A stretch of 64,000 nucleotides of DNA. It comes from Gloeopeniophorella convolvens. Its lineage: Eukaryota > Basidiomycota > Agaricomycetes > Russulales. How positions within the stretch are numbered: the stretch's first letter is position 1; the number at the start of each line of letters is the position of its first letter. The notes beneath the pieces are model-generated. The model was not told the DNA's origin and ran no database searches. It saw only the letters and a list, made by a program, of their open reading frames with translations. This document shows, piece by piece, positions 35,517 to 47,350 of the stretch. The position numbers and the translations under genes are program-made. Location of the stretch: NCBI GenBank assembly GCA_022496205.1, contig WTXD01000008.1, forward strand, positions 124,001 through 188,000, in the 5' to 3' direction.

Positions 35517-36336
35517 CTCCGGCCCATCCGTTTCCCCTCGCCCCTTCACGCTTCTGTGCCCTCGGACTATGCTGTAAGTAAAGACTTCGCCGTAGCCCCA
35601 TCTCCCGAGCCGGCGTCTGATGTCTTCTCTGCGAACCCGAAATAGGTGTTGTAGCTACCACTTTTGCACGTTACCCCTGTGCGTCCGCTCTCGCTATCGA
35701 GATACTTGGAGATTGTTTTACTAGTGACACGTACGGAATTTACTGCGGATTCTTATATCGTCTATCTGGATGGCAATCCGAGCAAGAGGTGTATCGACAT
35801 GAGCTTCCGTGAGCGCTGTTCTTATTCCATTGCGACGGGCGGCGTATACTCGGCGGTAGCAGCGCGGGCATTACGGGGCAGCAGTGCGGAGGAATGCAGG
35901 TGAAATGCCAAGAATTGCACGCGCGCGCAAGACAGGGCGGATACACGTCAACTTGGGTGCGGTAGAGGTTGTAATGGGCAGCGGAGGAGAGGGCCATCGA
36001 AGGACGGGGACCTCGGGCCGGGGGTTGGGGAAACATCGGGCTCGGGGACGAAGCGAGCGTACGCGCTTCTTCGCGCAACGCCTCTCTAAAAACGCATACA
36101 GGCTTGCGGGAAGGACAAGGCGACAGCCCCAACACGCATCTGTGGTTGGCTCTCTTTCGCGCGTTCATACATCGCTGGCGACTCGCGCACCCAGCGAGGT
36201 TCTCCGAGCCGCCTCGTCGGACATTTTTCGGGCACTTCGGTGCGCACTGGGCGCGTCATGCATCGTATAAGATCAATAAGGCCTGCCCGTCGATAAGCTC
36301 GTCGGGGGCTTTTTCGCAACTTGACTGCTGACTGCC
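35517..36336. other. Intergenic region
   Basis: About 820 bp between two genes on the plus strand. Frames exist on both strands (for example 35740-36168 minus) but look like noise in GC-rich sequence. Nothing was recognised. Confidence 0.5.
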
Positions 36337-37507
36337 ATGACGGTCTACCGGATCCTGGTCGCGTCTTATACAGACCACGTAACAACCCTTCTCTTCGATC
36401 CCGCGGGCCCAACTCTCAAAGTTGCGTCAGAGCTTAGGGTCGGACACCACCCGTCCTGGCTCACCGTGCACCCCGACGACCCGTATCTCGTCTTTACGGG
36501 CCTCGAGCAAGCAGAGGGCGTCGCTGTAGCGATCAAATACGATGAAGAAGGCCGCGGCACCGTAGTTGGCGAGATTCCGAGCGGCGGCGCTGACCCTGCG
36601 TCCCTGCTCGCGGTCAAGGACACGCTCCTAGTCGGCAACGTGCGTCTCTTTCTATCTCCTGTGCGTGACCGCTGAGGGTGATCCACGCATTAGTACTCCT
36701 CGGGAACAGTCTTGGCCGCTCCCCTATCCACGTCGCCTCCGTACTTCCTCGATGCGCCCGCCATTTCGTTGCATTTCAAGGGCACAGGCCCGAACCCTGA
36801 GCGCCAGGAGGGCTCGCACCCGCACCACCTCGTGACCATCCCTGGGCGCACCGAGCTGCTGATTCCGGATTTGGGCGCCGATCGGACGTGGCGCGTCGTG
36901 CAGCAGTCCTCTGGCGGGCTGACGGTGCAGGGCGAGGTCGAGTATGCGCCCGGCAGCGGGCCCCGACACGTTGTTTTCCATGGTTCGTCATCCCTGTGGT
37001 CCTCCAGTAAGTAGCAGCTGACAGGAATTCGGCTCAGAGGACATCCTGTACACGCTGAACGAACTCACGAGCACGCTTACCGCACACCGCCTTCCGCCGC
37101 TGCCCGCGCCGCCGAAGCTTCTGAGCACGGCGTCTACCCTGCAGAACCCGCCGAAGTCGCTCGGAGAGCGCCTCGCCGCGGAGCTGCTGCTCGCGCCGCC
37201 GCTCGACGGCAGCACCACGCTGCACCTGTACGCGTCGAATCGCAACGACCCGGGCCCGGGCGGGGACACGCTCGCCATATTTTCGCTGGACGACCCCGAG
37301 ACGCCCAGGTTGGTCGAGGAGGTGCACACCGGCGTGAAGCACCTGCGCGGCTTTGCGATTTTCGGAGAGGGCAGTCGCTTTGTTATTTTGGGCGGTGCGC
37401 AGGGCGGCGGAGTCAAGGTCTGCGAGCGAACCAATGGCGGCAGATCGCTCAAGGAGATTGCTGCGCTCGCGGATGTTGGCGCGCCGACTTCTTTCCTGCT
37501 TCTGTAA
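36337..37507 (+). CDS. Lactonase-type seven-bladed beta-propeller protein
   Basis: Member of the 6-phosphogluconolactonase / carboxy-muconate cyclase-like family (PF10282 type), a cytoplasmic beta-propeller. It starts MTVYRILVASYTDHVTTLLF and shows repeat-like blocks: VGHHPSWLTVHPDDPYLVFT, GGADPASLLAVKDTLLVGNY, EGSHPHHLVTIPGRTELLIP, DLGADRTWRVV, YAPGSGPRHVVFHEDILYTL, NELTSTLTAHRLP, TLHLYASNRNDPGPGGDTLA and TGVKHLRGFAIFGEGSRFVI. The His-Pro-His and Arg-His motifs in these positions are typical of the family. Two introns: one joins GN to YSSGTVL, the other joins VVFH to EDIL. The length of about 350 residues is normal. The true substrate is not known for most fungal members. Confidence 0.88.
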
Positions 37508-37771
37508 TCTATTTCTGTAACTTGACTCCCACATGTCACGATAGAGGGTTATCAAAGCAGTCAATTAGCGAATTTGTGCAATATCAGACGGGGTATTCTA
37601 AGTCGGTAGCCTTTCTAACGGGATTGCCAGAGTGTAAATGTAAAGTTCAACACACCTGTTTGTGGCTGCAAGCCAGCATCACATCACAACTTTGCTATTG
37701 AAGAATCCAATTAACGTGATATAACCCGGACCCAGTGACGATAAAGATAGAAATCTAGGTATATGGAGTAA

Positions 37772-39109
<1,338 letters not shown>

Positions 39110-39591
39110 GAGAGACGGAACGGGACGTGAGTGAATTGCGTTGATGTCACCCCGCCCTGGCTATGCCCTCTTCTTATACCAGAGTCGAGCCATCCTGCAG
39201 CGCTTAGACGAATCATAGCAACGCCAGGAAGGGATGGGCGGGTCTGTGTGTTTGTCAGAGCGCGCACCCGTACCAAGTTGAGTAAGCTGCTTGAGAGAAC
39301 GATAGACGGTCGGGACACCCGGTAAGAGGATAGCCGAACAGTGTAGAGACCGAATGTCCGATAAGGGGAGGCCGAAGTGTTAAACCGAGGCTTTGCGCCA
39401 GATCGTGAGAAAGCGCCGAGGGGGCGCATCTTAATAAGTCGTTGCGCTGAGCAAGTCAGCATGAGCTCCTAGGCCTACCAGCTGACACCGGTAAGGTTCA
39501 CGTTAGGACGCAACATTCGTTCCTGGGCCGACAACGGGACGAGTATACTGTATTCGTATTTGGCAGTCATGCACCTACGAGTAAGTATACA
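39110..39591. other. Intergenic region
   Basis: About 480 bp forming the promoter of the OYE gene (-) and the 3' flank of the next minus-strand gene. No gene is seen. Confidence 0.5.
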
Positions 39592-42477
39592 TCAAGCACC
39601 CGACCCGCCATCTCCGCGGACACCTACACAGTATTCGTCATGCACCCGACGAAGCAGTTTAAGGAGATCAGTGGGACCAGAACCCCGCGCTCGCGTTTTC
39701 GACGCGCGATCGCGCGATGCCGCCACAGCGCGTGCATCCTCGTATCGCTCGCCCCGCTCGCCGTACGCAATCAGAAGGGAAAGCGTTTCGTTGCAGTCTC
39801 GATACCAGTCCTCTGTAACGCCCAGCGCAGAGAGGACGTGGTTCTGAAGCGTGCATCAGCAACTTCTGGGTGGCAGGAAGGGTGCCACTACTCACGATTG
39901 TGACTGGCTTGCTGCCCAGGTGCTCCGGGGCGCGAGCATCTACCCACTCATCGAGTCGCTTCTGCGCAAACCAATAAACTCTGAGCAAGACTTCGTTACT
40001 CAGAAGCATTGGATGAGCGCGGTTCTCAACGAAGTTATCCCAGGTCGCTTCATCGTGCATAAACTCCTTTCGGAGAAAGGAGACGATCCTAGTGTGCGTG
40101 CTCTGAGCATCTTCGGCGGGTGCGGGAGACAACTTTAGCAACGCGTGTGGTCTCCGATCAGAACGGGCATGCTGATCCTGAGTCCTTGGGGCTTTCCGTG
40201 AAGACTGCAAAGGTGCGGGTGACGACGGAGGATCCATTCCGTAGTCCGAGTGTTGCGAGCGAGACGCTTCGGTGTCTTGGGGGCGTCGTTGCGAGAGTGC
40301 TTGGCTACGATGCGCCGACGACGATCCAGAAGCATACTCGCGATCCAAGGGTATTGCTGAGTCATTCCGTTTGAGCTTCTTCGGGCGAGCAGGGTAATCA
40401 TAGGGCATGGATGCATGTCGCACCGATGCACTAGCCTCGGAGGATGGACTAGGAATTTCAGAGGGATCGTAGCGCGCTTGGTTGGCATGAGTCGCATTGG
40501 TCTCCCGCTTGCGTTTCCTGCCGCCATCGGCCCTCCGATCCGGCTCATGGTCTGCCTGACTGACGGGTGTGCTTTCAAGGCCAAGTGCGTTGGACATGGG
40601 CGTGAGCGGTTGCATGCTGCTCGGAACCGGTGCAAGAGGAACCGAGCTCAGTAATGTACCGGCCTCAGCGTTGAGAAGTGGTGTCTGCATAGCCGAGGCA
40701 GCAAAGTCTACAATCTATCGAAAAGACGGTGTGAGCGCGCCAGAAGAAGGCATCATTAAGTTGATTACGAACACTTTCCACGACGATCGTCACTGTTCTG
40801 TCTGAATCAACTTTGAGGTTCGCCGACTGACTGGTCTCTGTGCCCTCTGCAGATATCCGCATCAAGGTCTGGCGATACTTCCCGCGCATCGTGAGCACCT
40901 TTGCAGGACCTGGACATGACACGTCAGTGTCACTGCCAATAGTAAATGGAGAACCCTCACCATCGATGCGGGATGGACCGCTTTGCAACGCCCCACATAC
41001 ATCGCTGGCGTCCGCCCAGAAGAACCCCTCGCCTGCAGTCTTGAGCGGAACGCGGACCTCCGCCAGCTCGTCAGTCTGAGTCCGCCGGTCCTCGATCAGC
41101 AAAGTTATCATGCGGAGCTTCGTGCTCGATGACTGCGAGCGACGTGAGCCCGCCGAAGATGGTGTGGGTGATGCCTTGCGGGTCGCGGACGAGGGCGCGC
41201 GACCCGACGTTGCCACAGAGGATGAAGACAGAGGAGGTTCCCAGATTCTCGGAGGGGGCGGGGTCGACTCTTGCGTCCGTTTCTGCGATTGCTCCGTTGC
41301 ACTGGGTAGCCCGCCTTCAGAGTAAGAAGCGTAGTAATCGTCTGCGTAGTCGTGGGAGGTACTTTCGGAAGGCACCGCTGGCGCTGGGGGCGGAGGGTGG
41401 AAATCTGCGGCATCATTTACTTTCACTCTGCTCTTCTGCTGGCTCTGGGGACGCGACGGTATGGTTGATCCAGACGTACTGGGAGCAGAGGAAGCCTGAG
41501 ATGACGCAGAATGCGGATACGCGGACTGTGGTTGCTCGTACTGCCGAGCACCAGCGTCGGCATGGGAAGAGATTGGGCGGGGTGTTTGAACTGGAGAAGC
41601 CTTTGGTTTGGCTTTGCCCTTATTCGCGCCACTGCGCGGTTTCGCCGGGGGTGGTGGCCGTTGTTGACTACGACCGGCGACCGGTGAAGAGGTCGCTTCG
41701 CCCCAAGACTCCCTGGGCGGCGCCGCTGCGGGTATAGAACTCGTAACTGCCACAGAGGGTGTGGGAGATGGGGCTGCCAACGGCGACGGTTTCCTGCGCC
41801 TCTTCGGTGTAGACGCGGAGGCAGGCGAAGTCACTGGCGGTGTGGACCTTGGTGACTGTGCGGCGTCTGCAAGGACGTGTAGGTTCGCGTCTGATGATCT
41901 TGGTGTTCCCGAGGTGCTGCTGCGCGCCTCGGAACCAGCCCGAAAAAGTGACCTGTATGGGCCAGTCGTAGGCAGGCCCTGGTCGAGACCGCCAGTGTGC
42001 GCGGCGCTGAGCTCCGGCGTGTTCACGTAGCCTTCAACGCAGAAAACAGAGGTCCCGTCGGCGGATACGACATTGTTGTACTCAGAAGCCGGACGGGGTA
42101 TTGCGTCAGGAGCCGGGATAAAGACAGTCGACGAAGATGGGTGGGGGGAAGTGAAAGTAGATGATTGACGAATGAGGGTCGTACTGGGTGGCACCTCTGG
42201 TTTCGGACCTTCGGAGTCGACGGGACTGTCGTCGTCGTCGTCGACCGGAGACTGCAGGCGACCCTGTTGGAACAATGAGCATATATGCGGTATGCAGCGC
42301 CAGAAAGCTGACCTTAAGGCCGGACATTTGATCGTTATCTCTGGAACACTATTGAGACAAATGATTCGGCCAGAGACATAGTAATACTACGTACGATTCA
42401 TCCGAGTCCAACGAGCGTCGCTTTGGCCTGCCAGCCTCGGGCCTTGCAGCGTAATCGCTGTCGTAATCGTCTTCCAT
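39592..42477 (-). CDS. Long, mostly disordered protein of unknown function
   Basis: Not recognised. Exons join in frame as follows: MEDDYDSDYAARPEAGRPKR and RSLDSDESY, then CSRDNDQMSGLK, then GRLQSPVDDDDDSPVDS and a long exon. A Ser/Pro/Ala-rich region of about 380 residues with basic stretches (STPKRRRKPSP) is probably unstructured. A conserved-looking block follows: LRMITLLIEDRRTQTDELAE, VRVPLKTAGEGFFWADASDV, AKVLTMRGKYRQTLMRI and LKVDSDRTVTIVVES. An intron then leads to IVDFAASAMQTPLL, more disordered sequence with RKRKRE, and a helical C-terminal domain: RIVSFLRKEFMHDEATWDNF, LLRVYWFAQKRLDEWVDARA, VLSALGVTEDWYRDCNETLS and LLIAYGERGERYEDARAVAA. The total is about 900 residues. Basic clusters suggest a nuclear location, which is only a guess. 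Confidence 0.75.
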
Positions 42478-42939
42478 TGAAAGAGCGGGGGTGTATACTG
42501 ACGGAGAAGGAGCGACGGGTTCTAGCAGTCGACAGCAGGGGAGTGGGAGGGACTGGGGACACAGGGACGAGCATCGTTTTGAAGGGGGTGTGTCTCAGAA
42601 CTGTGAATACTTCCGAGAAAGGCGAACAAAGGAGCAGCCACAACTCAGCTTCCTTTCTTGCTAGCCGATCAACTCAACAAGAAATTGGTTGACGCGCGAT
42701 CAGCAGCTGCGAACACAGCAGTGCCTCGCTGTGCTTTGTTTGATCAACTGGCTTAAGCACCACTTCAGATTGAATGTTGCCATCTCCAGGTATGCGACGT
42801 TGTTGAGCTCAAGGGGAGGGTCTATCAAGGCAGTAGCATATATGCAGGTTTCTACGCAATTTACAACAAGGCGAATAACTATCCGTCACGTAACTCACAG
42901 TTAAATACTTCTGTTTTTAACAACACTGTTATGCACTTC
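42478..42939. other. Intergenic region
   Basis: About 460 bp upstream of the long disordered protein gene (-) and downstream of the amidohydrolase-like gene (-). No gene or repeat was seen. Confidence 0.5.
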
Positions 42940-44119
42940 TCAGGTCAATGCAGCATACGCACGGCTCGCGTTCCCGCCGAAGACAGCGTCAACACCTTCT
43001 TGATCCACTCCAAGCTCAGCAAACGACTCGCGCGCAATCTCGTACCAATCGCCTGCACTCGACGGTGCTTGCGAGGTCACGGACGGGGCCGAGCCAAAGA
43101 TGATGCGCTCAAAGCCGAACGCTTCAACGGCAGGGCCGACTTCAAGGCACGATCAGCCTGAGGATAGCGGAAATAAACCAGAAATTGTGGCTCACCGTAC
43201 ATCTTGATCCTACGCTTCCACTCCCTCTTCTCCTTTGTGGCGGCAGTAGCTTCCTGTCCGGGAGGGGGTGTCGGGGGTGTGGGCGCATTCCAGGTGGGAG
43301 GGAGGAAGGAGAGGAAGACCTTCTGGAAGAAGGAGAGCGTGGCGATATGTGACTGATATGACTGGTATGTCTGGTGGGTGAGCAGTTTCACAATGGGGAG
43401 CTCGAGATCGTGAGGGGGCGGGAGAATGTTTGCTGGTAACGTATGAGCCCAGGCCAGTAAAAGAACACGCTGCAGGACTCACAGAGGATGATGGTGCCTG
43501 GGACAGCTTCGTCGGCTGTGGCCCTTGTCAGGAGATCTTCCAACTTCTCCCAGGTCTCATCACCGGAGCCTTGGACGTCGATGTCCACAGTGTGGCCGGC
43601 TTTCAGCGCTGCCCGGAGTGCGGTAACAGCAGCATCCGACGTGCTAGTGTAGGACGTCGAGAGAGTAACAGGATACTTGGTTGAGGGGATAGAAGGAAGG
43701 ACCCCGCTTTCCAAGCTGAACGGTATCGACACAGCCAGGATAGCAACGCCAGCCTCGGAAGCCTGTGATTCGAGCCTGTGCGTTTCGGTATGCGTTCAGA
43801 TACTACTGATCAGATGCAAACGAACGCGGCGCACGCACCCCTCAAGCTCGCTCTCACTGGCTTTGACGACGATGGCGCGGACGCGGCCCTCGAGTGTGCC
43901 GCTGACCTGCTTCTTCCATTCGGAGATAGGGGCACGGACGCTAACATCGACGACACGATCCGGATGGACGGTGCTCGGGCTCGGCGGGAGCGGGAAACTC
44001 TCAGACACACCCGAGTTGGGAGGGCTGAATGCGGAGAGAGGGAGCTTGGGGAGGGCCTTGGAGCCCTTGCGGCGCGCGCCAACGCCGGGAGAGAGGGGTG
44101 GGTTGGGAATGGCAGCCAT
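42940..44119 (-). CDS. Amidohydrolase-like TIM-barrel protein
   Basis: Probable member of the amidohydrolase superfamily, judged mainly by the C-terminus: GPAVEAFGFERIIFGSAPS, SSAGDWYEIARESFAELGV, DQEGVDAVFGGNASRAYAAL. This Phe-Gly-Ser...Trp-Tyr...Phe-Gly-Gly-Asn-Ala pattern is typical of barrel amidohydrolases. The N-terminal exon (MAAIPNPPLSPGVGARRKGS) reads into VVDVSVRAPISEWKKQVSGT and, over an intron, LESQASEAGVAILAVSIPFS, LESGVLPSIPSTKYPVTLST. The middle contains VTALRAALKAGHTVDIDVQG and, over another intron, SNILPPPHDLELPIVKLLTH. I do not see the usual N-terminal His-X-His metal motif, so the catalytic centre may be altered or the protein may be a non-catalytic relative. Length is about 330 residues. 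Confidence 0.68.
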
Positions 44120-45144
44120 AGGAGAAAGATGTAAGGCGGGTTAGTAGTAACTGAAGAGTTGTAGGGTAGACGAGGGATCGCTTTTGAAGGACCAATGATA
44201 GCATATTCCCACGATATGGGAGTATGATCGCATCTGCTTCGCGAGAAGGGTCACAGTGGCGGTGCCATCGCCGGCCAATGTGCGCCCACCACTGTTACCA
44301 GCTCGGTTCCCCTCGATACACCCTGATATGTATGCCCTGATACACCTTACCCGCAGATGGTTGTCTGGGCCCATTCAGGCCTATTCTCACCTCTGGCGCG
44401 TGCTCTCGGTTTCCTCGGAACTTTCTCCTTGGCGATACATCCTCCCCATTGGCTGTTTCTTTTTGTCTCCGACATTGCTTCAACGGTAACCTTTTTCCTT
44501 CATATCTGATGGACAAGATGTGATCTGTCTGGCTAGCTTGTGATGTTGCTGAATGAACTTGTCACACGTACCTCGCTCACTAATCTTTGCCTTCACCGTT
44601 GCTCAGTGGGTGGTGAGCCCTGTGTCTAAGTTCGCTATTGCATGGAAGTGGCCCACTAGCTTTGCGGCGAGGTGCCGATTTGTTCTGATGCAACGGACTC
44701 AGCCCCGGATACTAGTCTCGGCATTTTCGGCCCAGTTCCTGGAACCGGGTCGTGTCTTGTCGACTGGGTAGTACTTAGTTTGGTACTTGTGATCTCGCTG
44801 TGCCATCCACTTCACATCTGTTTCAACAATCCATGTGCATTGTCGGCAAGGCCGACTCGGAAGAAAACGAAGAATAAATATACTCCAGGTATGTGCATGA
44901 GTGCCTGTGTCAATGCGTCAAAGGTCCATCAAGAATCGCAATCCAAAGCGACGTCCAGCGCGCCCACACGGTCAAAGAAGAGTGCCGCTGACGGAATCAC
45001 CGCCGCTCGTCCAGGAGCGGATCTGTCGCCATCCTTCGGTTTATCCATGGTCGCGAAGGCTTTGGTGAATGTGAGCGAATCGACTCATCGCCGGACTCGA
45101 CCCACGTTCGAGTACGCTCCTGGCTCTGTGGACGAGGGCAAACT
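44120..45144. other. Intergenic region
   Basis: About 1 kb. A plus-strand frame at 44672-45247 has no motif and runs into the antisense of the coiled-coil gene. A possible extra 3' exon of that gene (minus strand, down to about 44997) would use GTACGT just before its listed stop. Otherwise nothing was recognised. Confidence 0.45.
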
Positions 45145-46230
45145 TCACTTCAGCACAATGCGCCACGAAGAGTACCAACGACGTACCTCGCTCCTCGGGC
45201 CTCTGCTGAACAGGGACATGTCCGGAATCACCGCTTCGCCGCCATAGCTGTATTTCGCACCCTCCCTACTGCGGCTATAGGCCTGCGCCGCGAACCGCCG
45301 CTCCTCCCTACGGCCCATGTCCCGACCCTCCTCGAACCCACTCTTCCGCCCTTCGAGGAACCCGTCCTCCCGGCCTGTATCGTACCCCTCATTCCGCCCC
45401 TCCTCCCAGCCGTCCTCTCGCCCGTCATCATACCGCTTGAGCAGCGCGAGCCGGATGCCCTCCTGCCGGCCCTCCTCGTGCGCCTGGAAGTCGCGCAGCG
45501 CGGACTGCCACTTGCGCGCGAGATCGCGCGCCTTAGCCGCCGTGTTGTCCGCCTCCTCTTTCTGCCGCGTCAGGCGCTGCATCTCCGTCGTCACGCGGCG
45601 CAGCTCGCGCTCGGCCGTCTCGAGCTGCATCTGTACGCGCTTGATCTCCTCCTGCGCGCGCGCACCATCCAGCTCGCTGCGGTGCTGCGCCTGCTCGGCC
45701 GCGACGGCCCGGCTCGTGCCCTCGCGCGCGCGCGCCTCGGCGAACGTCGCGCGGCTCTCGGCCGCGTCCGCGCGGCGGTTCTCCGCCTCGAGCCGGTCGC
45801 GCGTGATCTGCAGCAGCGCCTTGAGGTTTGACGAGTTGCGCTCCTCCTCCGCGAGCATGAGCGTCAGCATCGAGTCGGCGTCGGAGCGCCGCCGCTCCTT
45901 GCGGTCGCGCCGGCCGCGCTCGCGCGACTTGGACTTGGAGTCCCGTGACTTGGTCGGGCTGCGCGGGCGGCTGGATTGGGAGAGTGGCGGCGAGCTTGCA
46001 AGCCCATGCATGGATGGTGGCTCGAGGAGAGGTGATGAGAATGGGGGCAACGGCCCTTCTGGGGCGGCTGCGCGCAAGTCGTTTAGGTAAGTCATCCTGC
46101 AACAAGGAGCCGGGATGTGTCAGTGTGGCGGGTGAAGAGCTCACGGTGTGAGTACGTACTCTTCATCTGAAGCGTCTTCAACAGTCACACGGGGGTGAAA
46201 TGCGGGTTCCATGGCGGCGACGGGGCTCAT
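45145..46230 (-). CDS. Coiled-coil protein with Gly-Arg-X-X-Gly repeats
   Basis: Not assigned to a family. The first exon reads MSPVAAMEPAFHPRVTVEDA and SDEE, then over an intron MTYLNDLRAAAPEGPLPPFS. A Ser/Arg-rich stretch follows (SRPRSPTKSRDSKSKSRERG, RRDRKERRR). A long coiled coil of about 130 residues has strong heptads, for example LLQITRDRLEAENRRADAAE, LETAERELRRVTTEMQRLTR and QKEEADNTAAKARDLARKWQ. Then come at least five repeats of the type GREDGWEEGRNEGYDTGRED and GFLEGRKSGFEEGRDMGRRE. The end is GEAVIPDMSLFSRGPRSE plus a short tail to the stop at 45145. A good donor (GAG/GTACGT) just before the stop suggests that the real transcript may splice to another exon ending near 44997. It is probably a structural or scaffold protein. 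Confidence 0.78.
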
Positions 46231-47350
46231 AGGAGGAGGGGGTGTGGCAAGGGCAAAGGGTAGGTCAGTTCGACTCGAGGATGCAGAAGTGCGGATTGGG
46301 TATTAATAGGAAGGTATGGCCCGCCACAGGATGGCCATCAACGACGTCCTTGGAGGAAAGATGGGCGTTTGGCCGCACTCGGTGGCCCGCACTTTACACT
46401 TGCAGTGCAGGGCTGGCGGTGGGATTGCCCGTTCCAACGTGTATAACACGTGTAGGTATCGGACCTGTGTTATGCTGATCTACACAGGGTCCGATTATGT
46501 ACTCGAGTACAGCAAGGCGCGGGGCGGGTGATGTGCGCAGCTGGCAGCTGTCTGTTGATTGGGGCTGCCCAGGCACCCCCCGCTATAGAATGGAAGAGAA
46601 TCATCGAGATACTATTATAATGACCTGCAGATCTCTGCCCCGAATGAACCCATTGAGTGCGCAGAGAGAACCTTGTTGAGCGGCGCCAGTCTGGTTCTCA
46701 AAGCCGAAGATACGTAACGACGCTCCAGATCCAGCTGCGCGTTGTCCCGAAAAGGCCCAACTAGGTCAGCCAAGCGGCTCGAGCCCAGCGGCCTTGCCTC
46801 CCGATGTTGACAGGAATAGGCTCGCGGTTTGATCCAAAGGCGCCTGCGCGCTGTCGGCTACGGTGAGTGCACGGTGGCACTGTCCAAGGGTGCCCCTTCT
46901 TGGTCATCCGCGCGCGCAGTGGCGAGAGGTGGCGGGCAGGATCTACTATCGCGGATGCAGATGCCGTGCGGCGCACAACTGCGCGATCCCGCTACCAACG
47001 CTGGTGCCGCAGATCCCACAACATTAAACCGACCATCGGTCTAGAAGCGCAGTTACTCCTAGGACCGAAGTGTGCACCAGTCGGCGGAGCATCGAATGCA
47101 CCGGACACCGTCTCATGCACATGACCTGATCAATGTACAGATCACCGCCGCACTAACGGCCGATGCCACCAAACGGCGGACACAGTGGGCTCACTAGACC
47201 TCGAGCGCACAAGGCAATATGCGACTCCGTCACAAGGAACCACGAGAACCAGAGCCAGGAACCCCAGCTCATCAATCGCATTGGTCGCAAGTGCGGACCG
47301 GACGCCGTCAGACATCCGTATGTGCACGTCAACTACACCCCACCGCGTGC
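46231..47350. other. Intergenic region with an inverted repeat
   Basis: About 1.1 kb between the start of the coiled-coil gene (-) and the 3' end of the SND1 gene (-). No gene is supported. An imperfect hairpin lies at 46458-46495. Confidence 0.5.
46458..46495. repeat. Imperfect inverted repeat (hairpin)
   Basis: ATCGGACCTGTGT at 46458-46470 faces ACACAGGGTCCGAT at 46482-46495, giving 13 paired bases with one bulged base and an 11-nt loop. It lies in a gene-free gap. It could be a transposon relic, a terminator-like structure or chance. Confidence 0.7.

Noticed and set aside
37034..37564. Minus-strand frame over the lactonase gene
   Set aside because: It is antisense to exons with clear beta-propeller motifs and has no motif of its own.
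45317..46090. Long plus-strand Ser/Arg-rich frame
   Set aside because: It is the antisense of the coiled-coil gene. The GAG-rich coding strand produces long open antisense frames.
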